Of a stretch of DNA of 64,000 bases, positions 47,101-60,302 are shown piece after piece. The notes below the pieces were generated by a model. The model was given only the letters and a program-made list of their open reading frames with translations. It made no database searches and was not told the origin of the DNA. Position 1 is the stretch's first letter. Each line of letters opens with the position of its first letter. Position numbers and translations under genes: made by a program. The DNA comes from Glebionis coronaria (lineage: Eukaryota > Streptophyta > Magnoliopsida > Asterales > Asteraceae): positions 2,501-66,500 of the forward strand of contig JANFOE010000190.1 in assembly GCA_025667525.1 (NCBI GenBank). Reading direction: 5' to 3'.

Positions 47101-49397
47101 AATTTGATAAATTCATGCTTACGATCATTAAGGACTAATTGTTTGTATATAAGAATAATAATGAGTTAATAAATATTTATAGATTGCCCTGAATTGGCCG
47201 AACGATAAAAACCTATACCTTGAATAATTAACACGTGATTAAAGACTTAATACTTTACATGATTTGACTATGTGATTAAAAAGATAATGGAATCTATACT
47301 GACTCTTCAAATTAAGAGCCCATTTAAGACTTTGGATTTTACCAAAAAGAAATGGAAATATGTTTTGACAAATGTTTTAACAAAGGATTTTGAAGGGATT
47401 ATTCCCTTATACACAAACCATTTAACTAAACTTCTGTTTAGGGGTAAATGTTTGTGTATACCTCAAGATAACTTAAGAAGGATTGAGTAAAACCATTTAT
47501 ACCATAACCTGAAAACTTAAAACGACAATTTTTGCTTTTCAACTAAGAAAATTTTGACCAAAGTATAAATAAAGGTTTTTCGAACATTTACGAATCTTAT
47601 TAATTATTTTCGATAAATCAACAAAAATCTTGTTAATTAAACTCAAATTTATTTTGAACATTTTATATAATTGGTCGAACTAAGAAGTTTAAAACTTTTA
47701 CGTTTACGCTTCATAAAAATTAACTAATAATTATTTAATTAATTATAATGATTATCGACGCTTTAAAACGTCGGATTGACAAAAACTGATAAAAATGATA
47801 GATGAGACGAAACTAAAACTTAGAAAATATGAAGAAAGTTGAACGTAAATACTGACGCATAATATAGAAAGAATATCTGAGTAAATTGTGGACATGATAA
47901 TTATAACATCATGAGAAGTGAATATAGATACTGACATATTATATAAAAAGGATAAAGAATCGATTAAGATGTATTTCTTAATAATGAAGGTGCAAAATAA
48001 ATTGCCGAACGATATAAAAATAAACGATGTTTGTAAGAAGGATAATATAGATAATAAAAAGGGGTTCGCGGCTAATATGAACCATTAAAAATTGAGAAGC
48101 TAATAGTGTTAAATATTTTAAAGGCCACTTGTGGTTGCCTAAATATGGAGATTGTGAGATAGAGTTATGTTGGAATTTGTAAGTATAAGTATTCTATTTA
48201 AGTCATTTTATGACTAAAAGTATCTTTGTCTGAAGAAGTTGTACTAATGGCAAATTATGAAGGCAGACATCGCCTCATACATTAGTAAACGTTTAGCTAT
48301 TGCAAGGGTCATCATCTAAATTTGATTCGATTTGGGTCATCGTCGACAGACTGACCAAATCTGCTAATATCATTCCCGTTAATGATAAATGCAAAAGAAT
48401 TATGTAAACATAGTGTGCCTGTATCGAACATCTTTATCAAGATCTTCGCTTCGCATCGAATTTCTAGAGATTTGCTCGGAAATCATTGAGAACGAACCTT
48501 GATGAGAGTACTATGTACCATCCCAAATCGAAGGGACGAGGTAAAGTAACGATACAGAGTAATATAAGTGTTGTTTTATGTTTGAATGATTGACCTTTGG
48601 TAATAGACCATATAATCATTTTCCTTTGGAGAGATTATCATTGATAATCATCGTATTAGGATCGAGATCGAATCTTGTTAAGATTTAGAAATTAGAGCAT
48701 CTGTAAGCAAGAGTTGAGATGAAGACATCCAACATACACCCATTGTGAGTTGGACATGTCTTTTAGGTTTAAGGTTTCCTATAATGGCGAACCTAACCTT
48801 GCAAAATACCTGACCCGCGAGATCTGAAATGATTATTGAAATTAGGATTTGATTATTAACTGCCGATAGTGGGCAAGAGGTTATTTGAAAGTGAAATGTA
48901 GATCTTGAAGTGCCAAATGGGTAGCGAAGTTATGCCACTATTTTAAACTTGGAGAAATGAATTCATGATCTGACAAATCATGGGATATAAGTCCCCGATT
49001 GTATGGGACCATTGAGATGATATAAAAGATTGGTTTGAAAGGCATATAAGCTGGATCTACCCTAGGACTTCAACGACTGCATGAATTATGTTTCGTAAAT
49101 CGAACTTGATGGAATATCTATCAAGTGAAATTCTGATTATTCTTAGTAGAGCTTAGATCGGCGAAAAGTTGCATTCATCAGAAACCCGTGAACATCATGG
49201 ATAGAGAAAGTAAGTCAACATTTAGCTTGATCTTATTCCCGTAGTTATGTTTGATGAAACTCGCGTATTATAATGGATTACACTTGTGAGAACAGACCGA
49301 ATGTGGAGGAAATACCCACATGGCTTTAAATCTATAAGAAGCGAGTAGTAAGGTAAGATGATCTTTGAGGACAAAGATCCTGTTTAGGGGTAAATGC
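44119..49397 (+). pseudogene. Element 2 interior: primer site and relics of gag-pol
   Basis: Relics follow the normal gypsy order. At about 46895-47100 an RT fragment is readable across several frame changes: LFDHLQGSSKFDP, then a GYHQLRI-like piece, then a segment matching the MPFGLTNAP region with stops. At 47430-47487 a short frame (FRGKCLCIPQDNLRR) resembles the stretch before the integrase zinc finger; this is weak. At 48320-48390 the integrase start (FDSIWVIVDRLTKS in one frame) is clear, and at about 48510-48570 a YHPQ-type block. At 48700-49320 lie the linker and C-terminal relics (RQKSYAD; KLHFI-PVNIMDRES). The family looks like the chromodomain-bearing Tekay/Del group. The distance from RT to integrase is short, so deletions have occurred. 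The polypurine tract (TTTAGGGGTAAATGC, to 49397) is weak. Confidence 0.8.
44122..44133 (+). promoter_or_regulatory. Primer-binding site of element 2 (initiator tRNA-Met)
   Basis: TGGTATCAGAGC, three bases after the LTR end; perfect match to the usual plant initiator-Met primer site. Confidence 0.95.
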
Positions 49398-52300
49398 TGT
49401 GACAATCCGTCAATTTACGATTGATATTTTATTCTCAATATTATTTAAAAAAACAATTTACAATATGAACTCACATATTTTTGGGAAGAAATTTGGATTT
49501 ACGTCTTGGAGTAGCATCGACTACGTCTAAACCGGAGGATTCAACGTTACGTGCTTACGTTTACGTACACCGTCTTTGGTGACAGTCCGACATTTTAGAA
49601 AATAAATTTGTCCATGAATATTATTTTGGAGTTTTAAATTTGTGTTGGTTCATAAACTCACAAATTTACGAGAAGAGACTAGGACTTACGATTTTTATTT
49701 TAACGTCCTTTACGACTAAACCGGAAACCTTAGGATTACGTATTTACGTTTTCGAACTCCGTTTTTGATGAGACAATTTTTATTAGATTCGTTTTGTGAC
49801 GGTGATTCATAATTTATAAAAACGTTTTTCGTAAAACGACCCGAGGGCACGCAAATCGAGGAAACTAGAATCGAGGAGTACCCGTAAATAAATGGGATGA
49901 GACAAGTGGGACACTTGTCCCACCCCACACATCAAAACCGGCCACATTATGTTAGTTACACCATGAGGTGTCAACTCTTTAACAAACTAGCAACACATGT
50001 AACTAGCTTACACATTAAGCTAGCTACCAAAACAAAACCATGTAACTAAAACCACACACCTCATTTGCAACATGCAAACCACTCTAAAGTTCTCTCATCC
50101 CACTCTTCTTGCCGTCCCATATCTCACAAATAAACACCCTTTGATCTTGATTCAACCATGAAACCATATGTTATACTTGCATATGTTGAAGCCCTTTCAA
50201 AACCCTATTGATTGGTGGTACTTATAACATCCATGGAGGAGTTTTCATGGTGTCATGAGGCTGATTTTCCACAAGGAGTCCATGGAGCATGGTGGTCTTG
50301 AAGATGGTCATGGATATCCACAAGTTTCTCCATCAAAATCCATGTTTTGATCACAACTTACATCATCATGGTGGTATAAAGATTGTCCTCCTCAACTTCT
50401 TGTTATTTTGATTATGTAAACTTGTATTTTATTTCCTATTGTATATATTTATGATGATTATATGATGATAAAAATGTTATGTGGGGATTTGTTGTTGATA
50501 ATCATGGATAAAAAGGTGAAAAACTATAAGAAACAAGGTTAAAATCTTGATTAATTTGCATGGCTGTATAAAACAGTAAAGGACCAAGTGGTAAACTGAT
50601 AATATGATGAAGTAGAACCCATTTACAGTAAGCTATGGGTCTTGTACACATGTGAGAGTTGGCCATGCAATGGAATCAAAATAATGAGTGAGATATGATC
50701 AAAACAAGTTTAGGGTATAAATCTGAAGTTACTGTTTTGGACGATTTTTAGAAAATACTTAAAGGATGATTCAACAGTAGATATAGAAGAGTTAAATGTA
50801 GCACATATCATGTAGTTTATGTGATAAAAATTTGAGCTTCTATCTCCATGTAGAACTCAAGATATGACATTTTTGGTGAAGATGAAGTTAAAAATCAGAT
50901 TTTTGGAAATTAAAGAATAATACTATTATATAAGCACTCACATTTTAATATATAAAATGTAAAATAAAAACCCACTAACTTATAAAACTTATATATATAA
51001 AAAAAAAAGGTGTAATAAGTGTATAAATGATAAAAATGGAAACTTGTTAAGTTTTATAAGTTATAAAACTATAAACATGATTTTTACGACTTTTTCGGCT
51101 ATTGCCGTGAAATTAACGTTTTTCATCAAATAAAACTTAGACGACCAAACCCGTCTAATGTAAAGTTTATAAAAGTTGTATACTGATGTATGAGTAACTA
51201 AGACAAGTAAAAACCGATAAAACCCGAACTATAAGAATTACGGACATTTACGAGCTAAATAAACGTATTGGACTAATAATTGGACTTAATAAGATAAAAA
51301 CTTGTAAAAAGAATTATTTGGGCTTAACCCATTTGGGCCCAACATGAAAGATATATATATACTGATCATATAGGTATAAAATGGGTAAAAACAAGTTAAA
51401 GAACTTATAAAAGACTTAATGAACTTAAAATAGGTAAAATCGGTGAAACTAGTGAACTAGTAAGACGATACTAAAACGTAAACTCTAAAATGAGTAAACG
51501 AGAATATGTAAACCCACTTGATCATCATATATATATAATCATCATATGTATACATAATTGTTATTTTTATAAAGTCATTGGACATGAGTCTAAGACCGAG
51601 TATTATTTGTCTAGGTTTCCGTGATTGAAGCACGTACCGTACGTCCGAATTGCCGATAACCCGCCTTCCCACATCAACGTGAGTTCATAGCCTCGCACTC
51701 TTTTAAATGTTTTATAAATGCTTTATAAACCCGCGAGGGAGATAACATGTTAGTTTTTATAAAAGTTTGGACACCATTTGTCCCGATTGTTTGTTTATTG
51801 ATTTTGGACCCGAATGATTGAATGACCCGATTGTATGACCCGATAAATGATTAATGGACCCGATAGATGAAATCAAATGGATTATTAAAGTTAGGTTATG
51901 TCACTAAAAGTCCCATTAGCATGAATTGTGAACTACCGGGAGTTGGTAGACGCTTATGCATTTAATAGTACTATTTGGGGACGATCACCCCAGTTCGCGC
52001 CTTGACGGTTGATCCCCGTCGTGCCACATTGATTGGTAAGCGAATTTATGTATGAGAAGATTTCCAATAGCGTGACCTTTGTGACGACACGCTACTTTAG
52101 ATGGGCAAAATTGGTATCGGGTTAGCTACCCGTTTTGGTTTAGTAAGGTAACAATGTCATGCGGCTTATAATAATCCAAATCACCAAAAATATTACTGGA
52201 CGCTCCGAATTACGATGTATTGCCTGACTAGCAATACTGGGTCATACTATTGATATTATGATTGTATTTTGGTTTTTATAACCATATTCATATAACGATT

Positions 52301-52868
52301 TTTATTTGATTTTATACAACGTCATAAGACGTATTGTATGATTGTTTTTACGACATTGGCTCGTATAATGATTTTTACGGCAAATGCCTATATTACGATT
52401 TTCGATAAGGATTTATATAAAATGACTTTGGCTATTTTATGGCCTATTATAAACTGATTTTGGCTATTTTACGGCCTATCAAAACGATTTGTACAAAATG
52501 ATTTTCAGTAATACTTTCATACTGATATTATATTGATGGAATTTATTAAACTCTATGAATTCACTCGGCGTTATCGCTGACCTTTTCTTTTAACATGTTT
52601 TATCTCAGGTACTTGAAGGTAATTCTCGGGAAGACAACAAGAATTCATGGCCCGCACCCAAACAATATTTTCCATTCAAATACTTTGTAAAACTTTGTAT
52701 GAAATGTAATGACTTGGGACCTATGTAACTTTGATGTTTATGAATGGAAATGATTTATTATTAAACGACGCGATTTTTATGCGTTGTCTATGATGTGAGT
52801 AATGTGCTATCCCGTAACACCAACTAGTCTTCCGCTGAACTGTGTTGTATAAATTTGGGGGTGTTACA
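49398..52868 (+). repeat. Element 2, 3' LTR
   Basis: Differs from the 5' LTR at about 50791, 50812, 51198 and 51227 and by one A in the run at about 50999-51008; otherwise identical as far as I can follow by eye. Confidence 0.96.
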
Positions 52869-52873
52869 ATTTA
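52869..52873 (+). repeat. TSD of element 2, right copy (ATTTA)
   Basis: Matches 40644-40648. Confidence 0.9.
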
Positions 52874-53011
52874 TAAATACGTGGCAATAAAAGGATACAT
52901 AATAACGTATACAAAAGTTTTAATCCCAGAAGTAGCTTAAACCTGAAGTCACGCAAAGTTATGTGCACCGACTCTTTGAAAAATAAAAACTGACAGTTAT
53001 AGCTTAGGTTT
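52874..53011 (-). other. Element H interior between element 2 and element 3
   Basis: 138 bp left between two insertions. On the minus strand it lies near the 5' end of H's internal region. No ORF or motif seen. Its last five bases are the TSD of element 3. Confidence 0.6.
53007..53011 (+). repeat. TSD of element 3, left copy (GGTTT)
   Basis: GGTTT at 53007-53011 is repeated at 63654-63658. Confidence 0.92.
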
Positions 53012-56000
53012 TGTAACAATCGTGAATTTTGAATTATTTAATTGATGATTAAATGCGACGTTTTCGGGTTAGACATGTACGTCTATTGAAATCCCCGATT
53101 GTTTCCGCGTAAATTATGTTCGAATCCGAATTATTAAGTACATCCTCGTGTGATTAATTTTTTTCTTTTGAATCTTAGTTCTTCTTACTGCGTATTATAA
53201 TTTATTGGCAATCCTTTTATGTAGATCGTCTTACATTATAATACGACCCGACAATTTAAGCACCCTTTATTTTAAAGATAAGCGATACACATTATTTAGC
53301 GCCACGACGGATATTCCCTAAGAACCCATTTCCTAGTTGAAATATCAAAAACTACTACTAAATCCTCTACTTTGTCTATCATTTAACATTGACAATATAT
53401 GAAACCTTGCAAACTAAAAAGAGAAATATACCCGCTTAGTTATTCTTTCTTTTTCCCATTGTTGAAATTTAAACATAACACTCATTTACTCCAATACAAA
53501 AGTCAAGCCTAGGGAAAATGCTTATTACTTTCTCCCTGCCCAACGCTCGTACCTCACTACATCTTCCTCTTCCACATTTCTTTTACATATCTCCATGGTA
53601 CTTTTTGTCTCCCAAACCATTTTTAACCCAACTAAAATCTTTACAATGTAACCAAACTAAACAAATTAGACAATTATTTCACTTTTACCTTATAAATACC
53701 ATGCTAACATCACATGTTAACACACACAAAAAAATAAACTTTCACTCTTCTTTTTCTCTCCCTGATTCACGAACATCAGAAGCTACAAAAGAAAGAAAAC
53801 AAGTGTTGACACACTTTGAGCCTTATTGTTAAACATCTCAACATTAGTTACAAACTATACTTTAGATCCAACTAAACATGTCTTATCCTTTCCTCTCTTT
53901 CTGGTCTTCTACAACAACAATACGCCAAGGATTATTATATTCGCTGTTAAAGCTTTTGAAAGCTGTGGAAGCTTTTTGGAATGGTTGGGTATCGTTGACG
54001 CTGATCTTGAACTGAGTTTGGACTCGCTAGAATGGTAGCAGGGCATGCATGTCGCATCCCTCAAGACCACCTCGTTGTGGGTATATACGCTCCTCATTCT
54101 TTTCGTTTATTATGCATTAGTCCTTAGCTAGTTGTGCTTGAGATCCAATATAAAAATGAAACAAGTTGTAAAATATTGAATGCTAACCGAGAGCTAGAAA
54201 GGTTGGGCTAAAACGTGTTATATTATGTACGAGTTATGGGTCGTGGGATAATCGAACTAGTCACACAAGGGTGCGTGTGACTGGCTTCATGCCGACTCGA
54301 AACCTTAGAAACCATAGCTAGTAAACGAGTAAAAGAATTGGTTTACATGCGTCAGTTTTAGAACAAGTATATTTCATATTAACACTTAGTAAAATGGACC
54401 CAAACAACCACCTTTTGTCGAGAACATAGAATAGTTGAAGCCACCATATGGTGAGCATCGAGTTTCATGACAAAGTCACTAGTACCAAGTCTTAGATACA
54501 AAAAGAATGACTTAAAATGGTCGAGTATTGATCTCGAACCAACCATTTGAAAACACCCCTGTTAGTCGAACAACATGTGAAAGCAGTAAACAAATAGGCT
54601 AAAATTTACGTCTGCCTTTTGAATCTTGCGACAGTAGCTAAAACACAAAAAGGTAGAGACCTTAGACCACTACTTATACTACGTAGCCAAAACACAAAAC
54701 ATTAGCCAAACCACTTACTTCTCACATGCTCCAAACTTTAATGGTATATAACAGCAGCGAGCGGACCTTTTACGACCCCCTTTTAACCCCCGAAACGACC
54801 TTGCCCCGAGACGGTCATATGACGGAAGTTGTAGACGGCCATGTCGTCTACACGGGCATACTTTTGGTTCGACCCAAAAGCCTTTATCGAAAACCGTAGA
54901 CAAGATCGAAAGTGACATATTAAACTCGTAACTTTTAAAATAGTTGTACGACCCTTACTTCGAACCCGATTTTAACCCATCAAACGACCTCGGTTTATGA
55001 AACTTAAAACACCCGCCTATAGGCGACCTGGCCAGCTTTCTAAAAATACTTTTGGTTTACACCGAGAGTCACTAACGAACCTACAATCCTTCCTTAAATA
55101 TTGGCGATATCACCCTTGTTTCGAAATCATCTCAGAAATACCAGTACGCTTTCAAATTCATTTTACAATCATGTTTCATGACATGAAACATGTTCCTCTT
55201 TTTGAAACTTTTTTTTTAATTAAATATTAATTAATTTTATTTATTTAATATAATTTTAATAATAAAAATATAAAATATATTTAAGATATTTGATCTATTA
55301 AATGACTTGACTAAATAAACTGTTCCCATTAAGAAGTGTCTAAATATTGCCAAATACATTCCGATTAAATGACTATACTTTTATTAAAACGATGAACTTT
55401 CGCAAATGTTAAAAATTATCGATTTAATTAAATAAACTCAAGCACATACTAGGGGACTAAATGCTACATTTATTGTCATTTTGAATGTATAGTGATACAT
55501 ACTTTATTTAATTTAGGTTACAGATTATTTCGAGTTATTATTTCTCCATGTATACGTTGTGCTATTTTAACCGTTGCTATTGCTTCGAGGTGAGTTTCAT
55601 AGCCCCACTTTTAATTGTTTTAACTATTTTAGGGTGAGAACATTGCTTGTTTTTAACGGATGAACATAAGTGCCTTAAACTGATACGTTTGCCTACATGA
55701 TGTCTAAGTAGCGATATCCCTAGATGCTTTAGCCCACTATCGTGAACCGTTAATTACTTTGTGTAAGCGCGAATGTTATGGATAGATCTATTGGGACTGA
55801 CATCCCTATCTAATGTTGGTTGTGTGACCAAATTAGATACACTTACATTTGAGTCGTTACGAATGCTTTGGGATAGGCATTTGCTCGGGCTCTCATTATA
55901 TCTTGTTGGTTGGTTAACTCTTCGGTGTCACGAGCTTAGGCGTAGGAATACAAACGTATACTATTTTGATTATAACCTTGTTTGGTTATGTGCCGGTTGC

Positions 56001-56363
56001 TTGATTAAATCTTATGGTTCATCACACTTACTTAAACTTAAACCTATGAACTCACCAACCTTTGTGTTGACACTTTAGCAATGTTTTTCTCAGGTATCAA
56101 GACGGAGGAGTGACATGGTTATGCATGGGAGATTTTTAATAAAAATGGTCGTGACTAGCGTATGGATATTTGGATCAATGTTAAAGTCTTTTAAAACGAT
56201 GTTTTATTATGATCTTTTGTAATTCGCTTCCGAAACAAGTTTTATGCTTTTAATTAAATTAAAACGGCTTTTAAATAGTCGTTCTTTGTATCTATGTCTT
56301 GTGATAGTCATGACCGTCGCACCCCATTGTGTTTTCTTACTCTGATAAATTGGGGGTGTGACA
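53012..56363 (+). repeat. Element 3, 5' LTR
   Basis: Near-identical to 60303-63653. TATA box at 53691 with an adjacent inverted repeat; TTTTTCTCAGGTA at 56084-56096. ORFs at 53518-53832 and 55773-56078 recur in the 3' LTR only because the LTRs are copies of each other. Confidence 0.95.
53691..53719 (+). promoter_or_regulatory. TATA box with adjacent inverted repeat, element 3
   Basis: TATAAATA (53691-53698), six bases, TAACAT (53705-53710), CAC, ATGTTA (53714-53719). Same in the 3' LTR at 60981-61009. Confidence 0.6.
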
Positions 56364-59300
56364 GATTGGTATCAGAGCCGTAGTTATAGAGAACTAGGTT
56401 ATTTTACAAAATGATTTTTATAAACGTGAGTCAAAAATATAATCGTTGGAAAAATAATTCTAGACTATAACTAACTCAAAAATCTCCAAGAACCACTTCA
56501 CTCCGCGTCTATGATAAAAGTAAGTTGTGACTTGAATTATTCCATGTGATTTGTTATGTTAGTTTTGTCTTGATTGCTACGTGTTATTAGCGTTAAGTAT
56601 TTCCTGCCTTGTTTGAATGATCCTTATGTAAGATATACTTATAGGAATGTGTACTAAGACGATTTTTATTATATTTTGAAGTAAAAATACCTAGCATCCT
56701 TGTTTGGATTGTTGTGCTACTAAAATGGTTTGTGCCATTTTAATCGAACTAAGATGGTTTGTGCCATGTTTAAATAGAACTAAGATGGTTTGTGCCATGT
56801 TTATATGGAGTAAAACATACACATACTTATGCTATTACGTATTTTGTTAAAACAGTCCACTGGACTACTATGAACTATTTAAACACTTGTGTGTTTCTAT
56901 GTTACCCTATATCGATATACGCCAAATTAAAAATATACGCCAAAACAGTACTTGGGCGCGGTGAGATTTAGTAATGGTTGATGATAAGTCGTGAGTAAAC
57001 CTAAAGCCAAGACAAATCGTCAAAAATGTTAAGAGGTATAACGATACTTAGCAAGGTCTCAAGGCTGTTCTTGTTTGATTGGGTTGCGAGACTAAGTTAA
57101 GTGCCAGTCGTTATACAACTTAGGGTTTTTGATGAGTTTTCTTGAGGATGGGTAAGACTCATGGAGTTACATGTTGCATGATTAGCTTTATTGATAAGTT
57201 ATAACATATTTGATGAGTTTTGTGTGGGTTTAATCGATGTTAAATTGTGTGGGTAATATCTAAAGACGAGTAAATTCACCAAAGATATTAAGAAGTTTAA
57301 CGACTAATACTTGACTAGACCTCAAGGCTGTTCTTGTTTGATTGGGTTGCGAGGCTTAGTCAAGTGCCAGTTGTATCGCAGCTTAAGATTTTTAGTGAAT
57401 TTCCTCGGGGATGGATAAGACTTACATGATCTGACAAGGTGATTACCTCATTGACGTTTGACTAGTACGGTGCATTAGTACCATTAGTTTGCATGTTGTG
57501 CGAACACTAAAATAATGAGAATCGTCGTCTCTATTTTTATACAACATACGACGATAAACACTCTACACAAAGTATTACTCCTGTAATACCCCAGAAAATA
57601 CTATAAGGAACAAATATAAACTAATATTACAAAAATATGAAAGCTATCTAGAAATACGTCGACACGTAAGTCGAACGCATATCAAGGAGAAATTTATGTA
57701 GAAAGAAATTGTACAAAAACGAATCTAGGAGTTCTAGTCCATTGGTTTGCAACTAAGTTGCTATGAAGCTAATATAATTACAAAGTATGTTATAACAACT
57801 AAAGAAGAACTCAGATATATGAGGATTATGCCATATTTTAAATTAAAGGGGTAATCGCATGTCACAAAGCTTGAGAACCCTCGATTTGAATTGTGGTCAC
57901 TTCTTAGAAACCCTAATAGCGTGTGGCGAACATAAACAGTCTATAAAATGATTATGAACAAACGACAGATAAAAATAAAATGAACAACTTTTGTGAAGAA
58001 AATTCTTGATGGAATTAAGTAGTTGATCGGATTAAACAAATTGAATAATTTTGAGATAAAAACAAATTGACCAAAGTGTTTAAGATGTAATAAAGCATCA
58101 TTAAAGCTCTGGAAAATTCTGTGATAGAATTGAGTGGCTGATGTGAAATATTAAATAATTTATTTTTATGAAGATCAAATGACTCGACATCCGTCGATAT
58201 CACCACCAACAAAAATTTGGTTACGTAATCGTACTTTATAAATTTTTATTTAATTGTTTTCAATTATTTTTAAAAATTATCCCTTATATCTTGTGAAGCT
58301 CTTACTTAAGAAATTATTTTATCCTACAATATTTTTATATATGTCGGAGAAAAATTAATCAAAATTTTTATTCAAAAAGGATTTTTATAAAATATTTTTG
58401 GAAAACATTATAGAAAAAAAAATAAAATAAAAATTACTTTGAAGGAACTATCCCCGAGAACTTTATTAGTAAGTACGTAAGGAATTTTGACAAAATGTTT
58501 TGGTAAAATCAGTAAAGGTATTACTGATAAAAATGCCACGATTCATGACGAAATATTTTGGTATAGATTATCAAGCAAAGTTTTGTAAAAACCTGGCTTG
58601 ACGACCAACTTAATGTATAAAACACCGCGACTAATGTTGAAACATTTTTTTTAGTAAGGACTACCATGTAAAGTTTTGGGAAAATCTATTTTTTTCTAAC
58701 AACTTGATTGGGAAGACGTAAACTATTGATAAACTTGACGAGAACTAGTACAAATAAGTATGCGAATTTTTTTATTGATCGTTAAAAATGAGCAATGATA
58801 ACAAAAAAAAGAACTATTGACTAACTTGTTGATTGTGAAAGTGATTGATGGTAACGAACGAAATGAACTATGGACTACCAATATATAAATTACAACCTCA
58901 AAGAGTTCAATTATGATGAAAAGGAGGATGCAACTGTTGGTCCCGAGACGTACGTAGCCTGATCAACTACGTGTGATCGTGGTCGAACGTGAGCATGCTC
59001 ATAGTAGTCATCGTAAAAATGATTTATATTAGTATTATTAGAATATATTCAAGTTACCCTATTCGTCAAAGAAAAATTTATTATGTGCTATGAACGTTAA
59101 ACATTTTTCTATCGTCTTAAGTAAGAACGTCGAGTACGCGATACGAGTAAACCTAGTATAATCATTTTTTTCGCCACTATTACATACAAAAACGTATATG
59201 ACACGCAAATACTAAGAGCACCACTTGTTTTTTTTTACGACAATTAAACTCAAATAGAATAGAGTTGGAAAATCGAAAACAAATTTTAAATAATAGTATG

Positions 59301-60302
59301 AAGAACAGAACGCCATTTGAGTAAAACTCAAATTTAACGGATATCGCAATACTACCATATAATAGTTAAAATCAATAAAACTCTATGGCCGTAAAAACGA
59401 TGAAACACCCAAGTGAGGACGAACCGCAATTTAGCGGATATCAAAAACTCGTCATAATTTAACTATTGTTATGGAACGATTCCGTCGAGATAAGCATACT
59501 CTTGTGTACAAGGAATTGGATATCGAAACCACCCAGACAAAAATCATTATACACCATGCTCATGGAACTAAGAAAATTTTAAATTACTTTACCTTACCTA
59601 CGAAATAAAAATACCTACGGGTCACGATTTAGTTTAATCTTGCACGACTCACCCGTCTTACCCTCCATGAAAAAGGGATGAACGGAGAGGAACACAAATT
59701 GAATTAATTGACTAATGAGACCACTTAAAATGAAGGTGTCTCATGGAAGGAAGAAACGTCTTAACCACTGTGCGTTAGGATGACTATTTATTCTAAGTCT
59801 TAGAAAAACTGATTAGAGAAACCTTGACACATACACTACTTATCACTAATAAGTAGACAGTCAAGGTGAACGGGATTAACCAAAATACGTGGAACGAATC
59901 TCAAATGTACAATATTATCCATAGGGGAACATGATTAAATACTCAAGAGTTACATTAGCACAACTATAGGCATCTATGTGAAGAATGACAACGCACGACC
60001 CTTTAAAGTAGAAGTAATACGCAAGCCGACGTGAAAAATAATCAATGAGAAAAGTCACTTAACAAAACTGATATCGTCGAGAAAATTCGACATATGAGAA
60101 AATACTTACTACCAAACGGAAGGAATTTTTATTCATTCTAATTCTAATAATATTATATTAATTTTAATCTTAGCAAGAGGCTAAGGAAAAACGAAGACGC
60201 TGAACGCTAAGAAAAGTAAATAAAATTTAATTTATCTCTTGGTTTGTCAAAGACATCAAAGTGCAAGTTTTCAGGAGAAAACTCATTTTAACGGATATCG
60301 AA
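56364..60302 (+). other. Element 3 interior: primer site, repeats, no recognisable genes
   Basis: The primer site TTGGTATCAGAGCC at 56366-56379 is followed by TTATAGAGAACTAGG, shared with H. At 56720-56810 an ATGGTTTGTGCCAT motif occurs three times. A 263-bp tandem duplication spans about 56990-57490, with a 30-bp block repeated at 57061 and 57324. From 57500 to 60302 the sequence is AT-rich with stops in all frames, and no gag, RT or integrase relic could be identified. No clear polypurine tract precedes 60303. Confidence 0.75.
56990..57490 (+). repeat. Diverged 263-bp tandem duplication in element 3
   Basis: AAGGCTGTTCTTGTTTGATT at 57061 and 57324 begins the best conserved part. Flanking blocks (GTCAAAAATGTTAAGA / TCACCAAAGATATTAAGA; GGATGGGTAAGACT / GGATGGATAAGACT) also match in order. 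Confidence 0.8.

Larger units (their letters stand above)
40649..52868 (+). mobile_element. Element 2: very young chromovirus-type LTR retrotransposon with decayed pol
   Basis: LTRs 40649-44118 (3470 bp) and 49398-52868 (3471 bp), TGTGACAATCC...GGTGTTACA, perfect TSD ATTTA, and an initiator-Met primer site at 44122. By eye I count four substitutions and a 1-nt indel in an A-run between the LTRs, about 0.1 %. The 5.3-kb interior has no ORF over 75 codons but keeps recognisable shreds of RT and integrase, so the genes died long before this copy inserted. It must have been moved by proteins from another element. Confidence 0.95.

Noticed and set aside
53518..54038. ORFs of 104 and 70 codons repeated at 60808-61328
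   Set aside because: They are conserved only because they are in the two LTRs of element 3; no domain.
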